A DNA stretch of 7,543 bases from Acholeplasmataceae bacterium. Lineage in GTDB: Bacteria > Bacillota_I > Bacilli_A > ML615J-28 > CAG-698. A program made the translations under genes and the position numbers. The notes under the pieces are model-generated. The model saw only the letters and a program-made list of their open reading frames with translations, searched no databases and was not told the origin of the DNA. Shown here in pieces: positions 1 to 6,747 of this stretch. Location: assembly GCA_012841765.1 (NCBI GenBank), contig DUUA01000066.1:1-7543 (forward strand), given 5' to 3'. Within the stretch, counting starts at the first letter, position 1. Every line of letters starts with the position of its first letter.

Positions 1-26
1 ATATATTAAAAAATAATAAAATAAGG

Positions 27-32
27 TATAAT
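27..32 (+). promoter_or_regulatory. Candidate -10 box of the psuG promoter
   Basis: A consensus TATAAT lies 22 nt before the psuG start codon. Transcription would begin around 38-40, leaving a leader of only about 15 nt that still contains the AGAGG ribosome binding site at 44-48. I see no good -35 box at the expected 17 nt distance (about 4-9). Either the promoter works mainly through its -10 and AT-rich upstream DNA, or the match is chance in an AT-rich sequence. Confidence 0.55.
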
Positions 33-54
33 ATATTGTGTAAAGAGGTATTTT

Positions 55-975
55 ATGAATTTTAACAAATACATTATTATAAATAAAGAAGTAAGCGAAG
101 CTCTGGATAAAAACAACCCTATTGTTGCACTTGAATCAACTATTATTTCACACGGAATGCCATTTCCAAAAAATATTGAGATGGCATTAGAATGCGAAAG
201 ATTAATTAGAAGTGAAAATGTTGTTCCAGCAACAATAGCAATTATTAAAGGAATAATTAAAGTTGGACTTTCTGATGCAGATTTACAGTTTTTAGCAACT
301 TCAAAAGATGTTGAAAAAGTTTCCAGAAGAGATTTAATAAACATTATAGCTGAAGAAAAAACAGGAGCAACAACAGTTGCTGCTACTATGATGATTGCAA
401 ATATGGTCGGTATTAAATTTTTTGTAACTGGGGGAATAGGCGGTGTACACCGTGAATATAATGAAACAATGGATGTTTCTGCTGATTTAGAAGAACTAAG
501 TAAAACAGACGTAACTGTCATTTGTGCAGGGATAAAATCTATTTTAGATTTAAAAAGAACTGTTGAGTACTTAGAAACAAAAGGTATTCCTATTATTGGT
601 TATCAAACTAATGAGCTACCTGCATTTTACACGAGAAGAAGCGGAATATTTTTAAATATTCGAAAAGAAAAAACTGAAGATATTGCTAAATATCTTTTAG
701 TGAAAAATGATTTAAAAATAAATGGAGGAACTTTAATTGTTAATCCAATTGAAGAAAAATATCAATTAAAAAAAGAATTTATTGATAAAATCATTCATGA
801 AACACTGTTATTAGCAAGAGAAAAGAAGATTAGTGGTAAATTAATAACGCCATTTTTATTAAGTGAGATAAGTAATAAAACTAATGGTGAAAGTTTAGAA
901 TCCAATATTAAACTTGTATATAATAATGCTAAACTAGGAGCTAAAATAGCGAAAGCTTATAATATTATAAAATAA
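55..975 (+). CDS. psuG: Pseudouridine-5'-phosphate glycosidase
   Basis: This cytoplasmic enzyme reversibly splits pseudouridine 5'-phosphate into uracil and ribose 5-phosphate, the second step of pseudouridine salvage after the kinase PsuK. The 306-residue length matches the family (E. coli PsuG has 312). The family signatures are visible in order: VALESTIISHGMPFP near 24-38, VPATIAII near 57-64, KVSRRD at 88-93, GATTVAATM at 104-112, TGGIGGVHR at 125-133, SADLEEL at 142-148, CAGIKSILD at 157-165, and SNIKLVYNNA at 283-292. Aligned to E. coli PsuG from memory, the catalytic and ligand residues Glu31, Lys93, Asp149 (Mn2+), Lys166 and Asn289 correspond to Glu27, Lys88, Asp144, Lys161 and Asn284, a constant offset of five, so the enzyme should be active. 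The start is set by AGAGG at 44-48, six nt before ATG. The usual partner psuK is not visible downstream and would have to lie upstream or elsewhere. No terminator separates psuG from the next gene. Confidence 0.97.
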   Translation: MNFNKYIIINKEVSEALDKNNPIVALESTIISHGMPFPKNIEMALECERLIRSENVVPATIAIIKGIIKVGLSDADLQFLATSKDVEKVSRRDLINIIAEEKTGATTVAATMMIANMVGIKFFVTGGIGGVHREYNETMDVSADLEELSKTDVTVICAGIKSILDLKRTVEYLETKGIPIIGYQTNELPAFYTRRSGIFLNIRKEKTEDIAKYLLVKNDLKINGGTLIVNPIEEKYQLKKEFIDKIIHETLLLAREKKISGKLITPFLLSEISNKTNGESLESNIKLVYNNAKLGAKIAKAYNIIK

Positions 976-993
976 ATAAAGGAGATCGTTAAG

Positions 994-3900
994 ATGAACA
1001 ATAATATGAATCCAATAGATGAATTTTCTAATAATATTATAAATGAATCTCATTTATCAAATGAGATTTTAAAGCTTAACGAAGTTTCTTTTTTCAAAGA
1101 TTTTGTTAGTAAAGAACAAAATAAAATTTATCTAGAAAATAACATTAAAACTGATTTATTAAAACCTAAAAAATTCACTAATACTTTAAATTTAACTAAA
1201 ATGTTCACAGCTATGACAGCATTTGTTGTTACAGTTGCGGTTGTAGTAGTTGTTTTAAGTGCAAATGCCAGGATTATTAAATATATTTTTGGAGATGATT
1301 ATTTAAGTTACGATATCATGGTTACAGACATTAATGAAGAAGAACTATTTATTTCTGTTTCTAATTCGTATTATGAAGAGAAAAGAATTGCTAAAGAAGG
1401 AAGAAATACTGGTTTTTTTGATAAACTGATTCCTAACACTTATTATACTTTGAAAGTTGAAGGAACAAGTGAGTTTGGATATAAAACATATGAGTCTGTA
1501 AGGTTTAAAACTACATATGAAAGGCCTAGTGTTACAATTACAAATTTTAATACTATTAGTCATGATTATTCACAATTAATTACTTTTGATTATATTTTTT
1601 CAGATAAATATGAAAGTATTACTAATGTTACGCTTCATTACAAATATGGTTATTCATACTTAAGTGAAAACCAAACTATTGACAGTATTATTTTTGAAGA
1701 TATTTTATATTTTGATAGTATTAGTAAAAATTATACTTTAAGTGAATATATGGAGAGTGATAATTTCTTTAAATATCACCTTGAATATTTTTTGAATGGT
1801 GAATTAGTAATAAGTGAAGAAAAAACTTATATAATACCGATAATAGCTTCTAATATTTATGTAGATGTTTTTACTGAAATATTAACAGATAAAACAGTCT
1901 TATTTAATGGTTATTTAGAAAATATTGGAAGGGAAGATTTATTTTTAAATGTTGTAAATGCTAATGATGAACAAGATCAATATAGTTTTAATATAGCAGA
2001 TTTTATTTCAGAAGCTGGACAAAATCATGAATCTTTTCATTCGTTTGCAATTAGCTTATCTAATTTAAATGAAGGTATAATTTATAATTTTGAAATAAAA
2101 GGTGAACAAGTATATTATCAATCTTGGTTTATAATAAATGAATTTTACAATGTAGATAATGTTGAATACTTGAATATTGGAAATGATGGAAACGCTAATG
2201 TAATTTTTGATTTTAAAAAAGAAACCGTACCGATTGAATATAATTGTTCATTTGGAGTTGATTATATTTATAGTTATGGAGAAGAAACAATAAGCGGAAG
2301 AAATAATTTTATAAATGAAGATTATTTTCTCTCAGTTGTTTTCCCACAAGGTGGTAATCTAACATTGAAATTTTTCCAAGTAATTAATGGAATTTACCAA
2401 TATAAAGATATTATTAGTATTGATATTCCTATTGAAGTCATTAGAATATCAGATTTTGAAGAATCTTATGTTAATGAAATTCAAGAAATAAGTTTTGATT
2501 TTATTTTAAATGATTCACTAAATCAAGTTTCCGATATTAAATTATTTTATAAAATTATTTATATAGAAGAATTCGAGGGTGTTTCTTATGAAGAAATAAT
2601 TTTTGAGGAAGAATTATTTGTTGCTAATGAAACTCAAAAATTTATTTTTAGTGAATATATTTATGGAGGATATGTATTTAGATTTCATTTTGAATATCTT
2701 TTAAATAATGTACCTATTATTAATGATGAAGGAGAATATCTTATTTCATATATCCCTAATGTAAATGTTTATGGACAAATTAGCGAGTTTGATTCTTATT
2801 TATTAACAGGAGAAATATTTAACAAATCTTTCGATGAAGACTTTATTCTGAATGTTTTTAATGAACAAGAAAATTATGAATATGATCTTAATAATTATTT
2901 TCTTTTGCAACAAGGTGATAACGAAGAAGAGTTTAATTATTTTTCAGTTGATATTTCAAACTTAAATAAAGATATCTTATATAACTTTACAGTTACTGGA
3001 AAATATTTATATATTGAAGATGAATTTATGATTGTTAGTGACCTTGAACAGTTATATAAAATTGAGAATTTGAATTTATTAGATTTAGAAACTCCAAATA
3101 TTTTTAATATGAATGTTGATGTTGTGAATGATGATTTTTTCAATCAACTTTCTAATGTTCAATTAAACTACAGTTATGAAATAGTTGATAATATGGTATC
3201 TGATTCAATTTATATATATAAGTTTATTTCAAATTATTTAATTAATCATGATTTTACTTATGGAGTTAAGGTTACCATTAATATTAGTGGTGAATATAAT
3301 AATGAAATAATAAAAATTGATGAAAAAATTATTGAAACGCAAAATCCAAATAAATATTATGAATTTAATAATTTAGATTTCTATTATCATCAAGAAGATG
3401 ATAGAATGGCTCTTATTAATTATGAATTTATTAATAATGATGTAAATGCTTATTGTGATGAATTTGGATTTGATTATATTTATACACATCCTGAAGAAAC
3501 TTTTAGCGGAAATATTTATCTTATAGAAGAATATTTTGAAGAACTAAGTTTTCCTGTTGGTGGTATTTTAGAATTGAAATTATATCAAAATATCAATGGA
3601 GTAAAAGAATATAAGGATGTATTAACTTTAGACATTCCTTTTAAGATAATTACGATATTTGATATTAAGGAATCATATATTAACCAAGAACAGCAAGTAA
3701 GTTTTGAATTTATTTTGACTGATTTGTTAAATCAAGTTTCTGAGATTAGATTGGTTTCTGAAATTATTGAGTTTGTTTCTAATAATGGTGTAATTGAAGA
3801 AGAAGTAATTCATACAGGAAATGAAATAATTGAGCCAGTTAATCAAAAGATAACATTTGATAATTACATTTATGGTAATAATTTAATAAGATTTCATTTT

Positions 3901-5418
3901 GAGTATCTTTTAGATGGAGTACCTATAATTGATAAGCAATTTGAAGAGCTTATTTCAAATATGCCTCACGTAAATGTTTATGGTTTAACTCAAGAAGTAA
4001 ATTTGTTTAATATTTCAGGTGAAGTTTTTAATAATTCAAATAATGAGAATCTTGTTTTAACAATTTCTAATGATAATGAAAATTATGAATACGATGTTAA
4101 TGATTATATTACTTTAATCCAAGGCGAAGGAGACCACAGGTTTATTATGTTTTCAGTTGATATTACTAATTTGAATAGAGATATATTATATGATTATGAA
4201 GTTGAAGGAAATTTTGTTTATGCTAAAGGCATATTTACAATTGAAAGTAATTATACTTTGTTATATGAAATTGATAAAATCAATATTGTTGAAACTACTC
4301 CAAACACTTTTAAACTTGATCTTGATATTATTAATAATGATTTTTTTGGGCAAGTAACTAATCTTAATTTATATTATTATTATAATACTGTCGATAATAT
4401 TGTTTCTGATTCAACACCTATATTCCATTATAGTCTAAACTATCCATTTGATTATGAATTTACTTATGGCGGTACTGTAAATTTTGTTATAACAGGAGAA
4501 TATAATAATTCAATAATTCATTTAGCTGAAAAGAGCTTTGAAATAAATAATCCCAACAAATATTATGAAATAGAAAATCTAGAATATTATTTCAGTGAAG
4601 AGTACGAGGGAAATGCAAATATTAGATTTGATTTTATTAATAATGATATAAACAGATATTGTAGTGAATTTGGATATGATTATCTTTATTCTCTATCTGA
4701 AGAAACACTGCAAGGGAATGTTTGGATTACTGAGAATTATATTGAGGAACTTAATTTACCTGTTGGGGGTAATTTAGATATTAAGTTTTATCAAATTATC
4801 AATGACGTTAAAGAATATAAAGATGAATTTCATTTAGATATTCTTAGTGAAATAGTAGTTTTTAATTTCCAAAATATTGTCAATTCACAAGACAATGTAA
4901 CTAGTACTTTTACAGTTTATAACATATTTAATGAAAATTATTATTTGAAAATTTACAATTTTCAGAATATAGAGATAACATCTTATCTAATCTCAGATGG
5001 TTTTAATGAATTTATTTTTTGGAATTTACTTGTAGACTCTAAGTATACAATTAGTATTGTTAATGAATTAGGTAATATAATCACCAAGCAAGATATTCTA
5101 ACTTTACCACATGGTATTATTGCTGATTTTTCTGAATTTAGAATTATTGAAGAAGCCGGTGAAACTAAAATTGGTTTTAATTATATAATTGTAGATTCTC
5201 AATCTATTAATCCAATTTTTAAACTTAAATATATTTACACTGAATGGGATAATGTGAAAGTTACAATTATTGAAGTTTTAAATAATTCATTAGAATATTA
5301 TAAAACTACAAGAACTTTTGAATATAACACTATTGTTGAATTTTATCTTATTTATGAGTCTGATGGTTTAGAAACTATTGTAGATAACGAATATGTAAAT
5401 TTATTTCAAATGCCTTAA
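994..5418 (+). CDS. Giant membrane-anchored surface protein with tandem Ig/FnIII-like repeats, function unknown
   Basis: I do not recognise this 1474-residue protein as a named family. Residues 1-69 are polar and probably cytoplasmic, ending in a Lys-rich stretch. Residues 73-90 form one hydrophobic Val/Ala-rich helix. Everything after it has no further membrane segment and should lie outside the cell. There is no lipobox (no Cys near the N-terminus), no LPXTG motif and no clear signal peptidase site, so an uncleaved N-in anchor is likely. The ectodomain reads as about 13 beta-rich domains of 70-110 residues: a short FnIII-like one at 103-173 (PNTYYTLKVEG), then B0 177-284, C0 286-383, A1 384-482, B1 483-587, C1 588-683, D1 684-787, A2 788-884, B2 885-990, C2 991-1087, D2 1088-1189, A3 1190-1285, E 1286-1372 (C-like), and F 1374-1474 (B-like). 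A, B and D share an F-x-F-I-x-x-D core and seem related. Composition is acidic and rich in Asn, Ile, Tyr and Phe. Only three Cys occur (418, 821, 1223), one per A domain. The start follows AGGAG at 980-984, 18 nt after psuG, suggesting co-transcription. Adhesion or a surface-layer role is a guess from architecture only. Confidence 0.9.
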   Translation: MNNNMNPIDEFSNNIINESHLSNEILKLNEVSFFKDFVSKEQNKIYLENNIKTDLLKPKKFTNTLNLTKMFTAMTAFVVTVAVVVVVLSANARIIKYIFGDDYLSYDIMVTDINEEELFISVSNSYYEEKRIAKEGRNTGFFDKLIPNTYYTLKVEGTSEFGYKTYESVRFKTTYERPSVTITNFNTISHDYSQLITFDYIFSDKYESITNVTLHYKYGYSYLSENQTIDSIIFEDILYFDSISKNYTLSEYMESDNFFKYHLEYFLNGELVISEEKTYIIPIIASNIYVDVFTEILTDKTVLFNGYLENIGREDLFLNVVNANDEQDQYSFNIADFISEAGQNHESFHSFAISLSNLNEGIIYNFEIKGEQVYYQSWFIINEFYNVDNVEYLNIGNDGNANVIFDFKKETVPIEYNCSFGVDYIYSYGEETISGRNNFINEDYFLSVVFPQGGNLTLKFFQVINGIYQYKDIISIDIPIEVIRISDFEESYVNEIQEISFDFILNDSLNQVSDIKLFYKIIYIEEFEGVSYEEIIFEEELFVANETQKFIFSEYIYGGYVFRFHFEYLLNNVPIINDEGEYLISYIPNVNVYGQISEFDSYLLTGEIFNKSFDEDFILNVFNEQENYEYDLNNYFLLQQGDNEEEFNYFSVDISNLNKDILYNFTVTGKYLYIEDEFMIVSDLEQLYKIENLNLLDLETPNIFNMNVDVVNDDFFNQLSNVQLNYSYEIVDNMVSDSIYIYKFISNYLINHDFTYGVKVTINISGEYNNEIIKIDEKIIETQNPNKYYEFNNLDFYYHQEDDRMALINYEFINNDVNAYCDEFGFDYIYTHPEETFSGNIYLIEEYFEELSFPVGGILELKLYQNINGVKEYKDVLTLDIPFKIITIFDIKESYINQEQQVSFEFILTDLLNQVSEIRLVSEIIEFVSNNGVIEEEVIHTGNEIIEPVNQKITFDNYIYGNNLIRFHFEYLLDGVPIIDKQFEELISNMPHVNVYGLTQEVNLFNISGEVFNNSNNENLVLTISNDNENYEYDVNDYITLIQGEGDHRFIMFSVDITNLNRDILYDYEVEGNFVYAKGIFTIESNYTLLYEIDKINIVETTPNTFKLDLDIINNDFFGQVTNLNLYYYYNTVDNIVSDSTPIFHYSLNYPFDYEFTYGGTVNFVITGEYNNSIIHLAEKSFEINNPNKYYEIENLEYYFSEEYEGNANIRFDFINNDINRYCSEFGYDYLYSLSEETLQGNVWITENYIEELNLPVGGNLDIKFYQIINDVKEYKDEFHLDILSEIVVFNFQNIVNSQDNVTSTFTVYNIFNENYYLKIYNFQNIEITSYLISDGFNEFIFWNLLVDSKYTISIVNELGNIITKQDILTLPHGIIADFSEFRIIEEAGETKIGFNYIIVDSQSINPIFKLKYIYTEWDNVKVTIIEVLNNSLEYYKTTRTFEYNTIVEFYLIYESDGLETIVDNEYVNLFQMP
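1522..2142 (+). repeat. Leading partial super-repeat (domains B0-C0)
   Basis: This encodes residues 177-383, which align with the B and C domains of the full units downstream. B0 has FDYIFSDKYESITNVTLHYKY against FDFILNDSLNQVSDIKLFYKI in B1, counting only the shared F-D/E-x-I and L-x-Y-K positions. C0 shares the LSNLNEGIIYNFEIKG signature with SNLNKDILYNFTVTG. No D-type domain stands between C0 and A1, so this copy is incomplete and the most diverged. Confidence 0.7.
2143..3354 (+). repeat. Super-repeat unit 1 (domains A1-B1-C1-D1)
   Basis: This is the first complete four-domain unit, residues 384-787 (404 residues, 1212 nt). Landmarks that recur in unit 2 are D-Y-I-Y...EET (423-432), GGNLTLKF (A1), ILNDSLNQVSDIKL (B1), FHFEYLLNNVPII (B1), ENYEYDLNNY (C1), SNLNKDILYNF (C1) and ISGEYNNEII (D1). 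The alignment to unit 2 is nearly gap-free over the whole length. Confidence 0.85.
3355..4560 (+). repeat. Super-repeat unit 2 (domains A2-B2-C2-D2)
   Basis: This is the second complete unit, residues 788-1189 (402 residues, 1206 nt). The matching landmarks are FDYIY...EET (826-834), GGILELKL, ILTDLLNQVSEIRL, FHFEYLLDGVPII, ENYEYDVNDY, TNLNRDILYDY and ITGEYNNSII. Nucleotide identity is high only in short patches, for example around 2869-2898 against 4078-4107. The duplication is therefore old and has been kept by selection on the protein. Confidence 0.85.
4561..4851 (+). repeat. Trailing partial super-repeat (domain A3)
   Basis: Residues 1190-1286 form a third A domain. It carries YCSEFGYDYLY, EET, LPVGGNLDIKF and INDVKEYKDEF, matching A2 closely and A1 less so. 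After it the order breaks: the next domain (1286-1372) is C-like and shortened, and the last (1374-1474) is B-like. The array is therefore capped rather than continued. Confidence 0.75.
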
Positions 5419-5448
5419 AGTTTTTAATTAAAACTAAGTTAATATGTA

Positions 5449-5498
5449 GAAAGGAAAGCATTCAATTAATATTTTTTATTAATTGAATGTAAAATCAA
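5449..5498 (+). promoter_or_regulatory. Hairpin between Shine-Dalgarno and start codon of mscS
   Basis: The only good ribosome binding site before mscS is GAAAGGAAAG at 5449-5458, about 43 nt from the ATG at 5499, too far for normal initiation. Between them is a perfect inverted repeat. The arm CATTCAATTAAT (5459-5470) pairs with ATTAATTGAATG (5478-5489), and A5471 can pair with T5477, leaving a loop of five T. Folding removes about 31 nt and brings AAAGGA within about 12 nt of the ATG. No T-run follows the stem, so it is not a typical intrinsic terminator. The 3' arm also holds an ATG (5487) followed at once by TAA, in frame with mscS. Confidence 0.6.
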
Positions 5499-6539
5499 AT
5501 GGAAGAAAAGATAAAAATACCTACTAAGGTTATTGTCAAGTGGTCGTTAATTGCACTTGTTATTGTTTTATTAATACTATCAATTTTTGCACAAAAAATA
5601 TTTGGAGCTGATAGTAAATTTGCGGAAGTTATTCAATTAAACATGGGTGATATCGCTAATGTTTTTGGTTTAATTGGGGATAATATTCCTAAAATTTTAA
5701 AAGCATTAACTTATATTGTTGTTATTCAATTAGTTTCTAGAGGAATTAGATATTTGCTAAAGTTAACTTTAAAAAGATCAATTAAAGGACAAACTGTTTT
5801 AAATCTCTTAGATAGTTTTGTAAAGTATTTTGCAGCGTTTGCAAGTATTTGGCTAGTTTTAATTTCTTTTGGAGTAGACACTACTACATTATTAGCTAGT
5901 GCAGGGATTTTAGCATTAGTAATAGGTTTAGGAGCTCAAAGTTTAATTTCTGATATTTTAAGTGGATTGTTCATTGTTTTTGAAAATGAATTTGAAGTTG
6001 GAGATATTGTGGTAATTGATAATTTTCGAGGGACAGTTGCTGAAATTGGAGTTAGGACAACGCATATTTTAGATGTTGCTGGTAATATTAAAATTATTAA
6101 TAATTCTGATATTAGAAATATTGTTAACATGAGTAAAACTTTATCACTTGCTATTTGCGATGTTGAAATTGAATACGGAGAATCGATTGAAAGAGTAGAA
6201 GCTATATTTAAAGACCAACTTCCGTTAATTAAAGATAAAGTGTCAACAATTGTAGAAGGTCCTTATTATAAAGGTGTATCTGCTTTTAACCCTAGTGGTG
6301 TCCAAATAAAAATTATCGCTCAATGTTTAGAAGAAAATAAATTTCAAACTGAAAGAGATTTATACCGACAAATTAAATTGTTATTCGATAGAAATAATAT
6401 TGGAGTACCATTCCCACAAGTTGTCGTAAACCAACCAAAAACCTTTGGTAAAGTTACTAAAGTCGAGAAAAAAGAAGCGGAAAAATTTGTTGAGGAACAA
6501 AAAGAAATTTCAAAGAATATTGATACTCAAGATAAATAA
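5499..6539 (+). CDS. MscS-family mechanosensitive ion channel
   Basis: This inner-membrane channel should open under membrane tension to release solutes during osmotic downshock. It has 346 residues with predicted helices at about 14-31, 66-82, 108-125 and the pore helix 131-161. A mixed alpha/beta cytoplasmic domain follows to about 325, and then a charged tail rich in Lys and Glu. The pore helix aligns without gaps to E. coli MscS TM3 at an offset of 35. The Leu105 and Leu109 vapour-lock pair becomes Leu140 and Leu144, Gly101/108/121 become Gly136/143/156, and Gln112 becomes Gln147, while the kink residue Gly113 is Ser148 and Asn117 is Asp152. The segment ENEFEVGDIV (162-171) and the following FRGTVAEIG (about 175-183) are typical of the beta domain. 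E. coli MscS has three helices, so the first helix here is extra. A stop (TGA at 5484) and the ATG-TAA at 5487 block upstream extension, and the next Met would delete the first helix, so ATG 5499 is the best start. It lacks a close ribosome binding site. A strong terminator follows. Confidence 0.95.
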   Translation: MEEKIKIPTKVIVKWSLIALVIVLLILSIFAQKIFGADSKFAEVIQLNMGDIANVFGLIGDNIPKILKALTYIVVIQLVSRGIRYLLKLTLKRSIKGQTVLNLLDSFVKYFAAFASIWLVLISFGVDTTTLLASAGILALVIGLGAQSLISDILSGLFIVFENEFEVGDIVVIDNFRGTVAEIGVRTTHILDVAGNIKIINNSDIRNIVNMSKTLSLAICDVEIEYGESIERVEAIFKDQLPLIKDKVSTIVEGPYYKGVSAFNPSGVQIKIIAQCLEENKFQTERDLYRQIKLLFDRNNIGVPFPQVVVNQPKTFGKVTKVEKKEAEKFVEEQKEISKNIDTQDK

Positions 6540-6540
6540 T

Positions 6541-6580
6541 AAAAAAGGAGAATTAAATTTAATTCTCCTTTTATATTTTA
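6541..6580 (+). terminator. Intrinsic terminator after mscS
   Basis: A perfect 30-nt palindrome starts three nt after the mscS stop. The arm 6543-6557 (AAAAGGAGAATTAAA) pairs with 6558-6572 (TTTAATTCTCCTTTT). A realistic fold is a nine-pair stem GGAGAATTA/TAATTCTCC with an AATT loop, followed by TTTTATATTTTA. The A-run on the 5' side could make it work on the opposite strand too, although no minus-strand gene is present to use it. Confidence 0.9.
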
Positions 6581-6689
6581 CTGTTTTAATAATAGTTTAA
6601 GGTTTGTATCCTATAATGAAAATAATTATTTTTACAGATGAAAGATATTAAGTTTTATATCTACTTTATTTCAAGTTATGATTTTAATA

Positions 6690-6698
6690 TGTTATAAT
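6690..6698 (+). promoter_or_regulatory. Extended -10 promoter of the downstream membrane-protein gene
   Basis: TGTTATAAT is a perfect extended -10 element (TG-n-TATAAT). The best -35 at 17 nt spacing is TTCAAG (6670-6675), three of six matches, which is acceptable because an extended -10 needs little from the -35. Transcription would start near 6703-6706, giving a leader of about 43 nt with AGGAGG at 6736-6741. The gap 6573-6747 holds a second bare TATAAT at 6612-6617 without a convincing -35, and I see nothing else in it. Confidence 0.65.
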
Positions 6699-6747
6699 TA
6701 TTGCATAAATAATTGAAATTTCTATCTAAAAAATTAGGAGGCAAGAT

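Noticed and set aside
6..521. 171-residue minus-strand open frame opposite psuG
   Set aside because: It lies entirely opposite psuG and its upstream DNA, has no recognisable motif, and is explained by low stop frequency opposite a real gene.
1345..1563. 72-residue minus-strand open frame inside the surface-protein gene
   Set aside because: It is fully embedded in a strong + strand gene and shows no family resemblance.
2937..3143. 68-residue minus-strand open frame inside the surface-protein gene
   Set aside because: It is an antisense shadow of repeat-encoding DNA with no supporting motif.
5422..5433. Palindrome TTTTAATTAAAA after the surface-protein stop
   Set aside because: It is short, purely A/T and loop-free. 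It is expected by chance in this composition and is not a credible terminator or operator.
5459..5489. Hairpin as a terminator of the surface-protein gene
   Set aside because: The stem has only two G-C pairs, and the downstream strand reads GTAAAATC with no T-run. The position after a Shine-Dalgarno suits a translational role better.
5936..6130. 64-residue minus-strand open frame inside mscS
   Set aside because: Its hydrophobic look is the mirror of the Leu/Ile-rich mscS codons, and there is no independent support.
6616..6651. 11-codon frame M-K-I-I-I-F-T-D-E-R-Y in the gap after mscS
   Set aside because: There is no ribosome binding site before it, its ATG overlaps a TATAAT box, and it lies upstream of the main promoter of the next gene.
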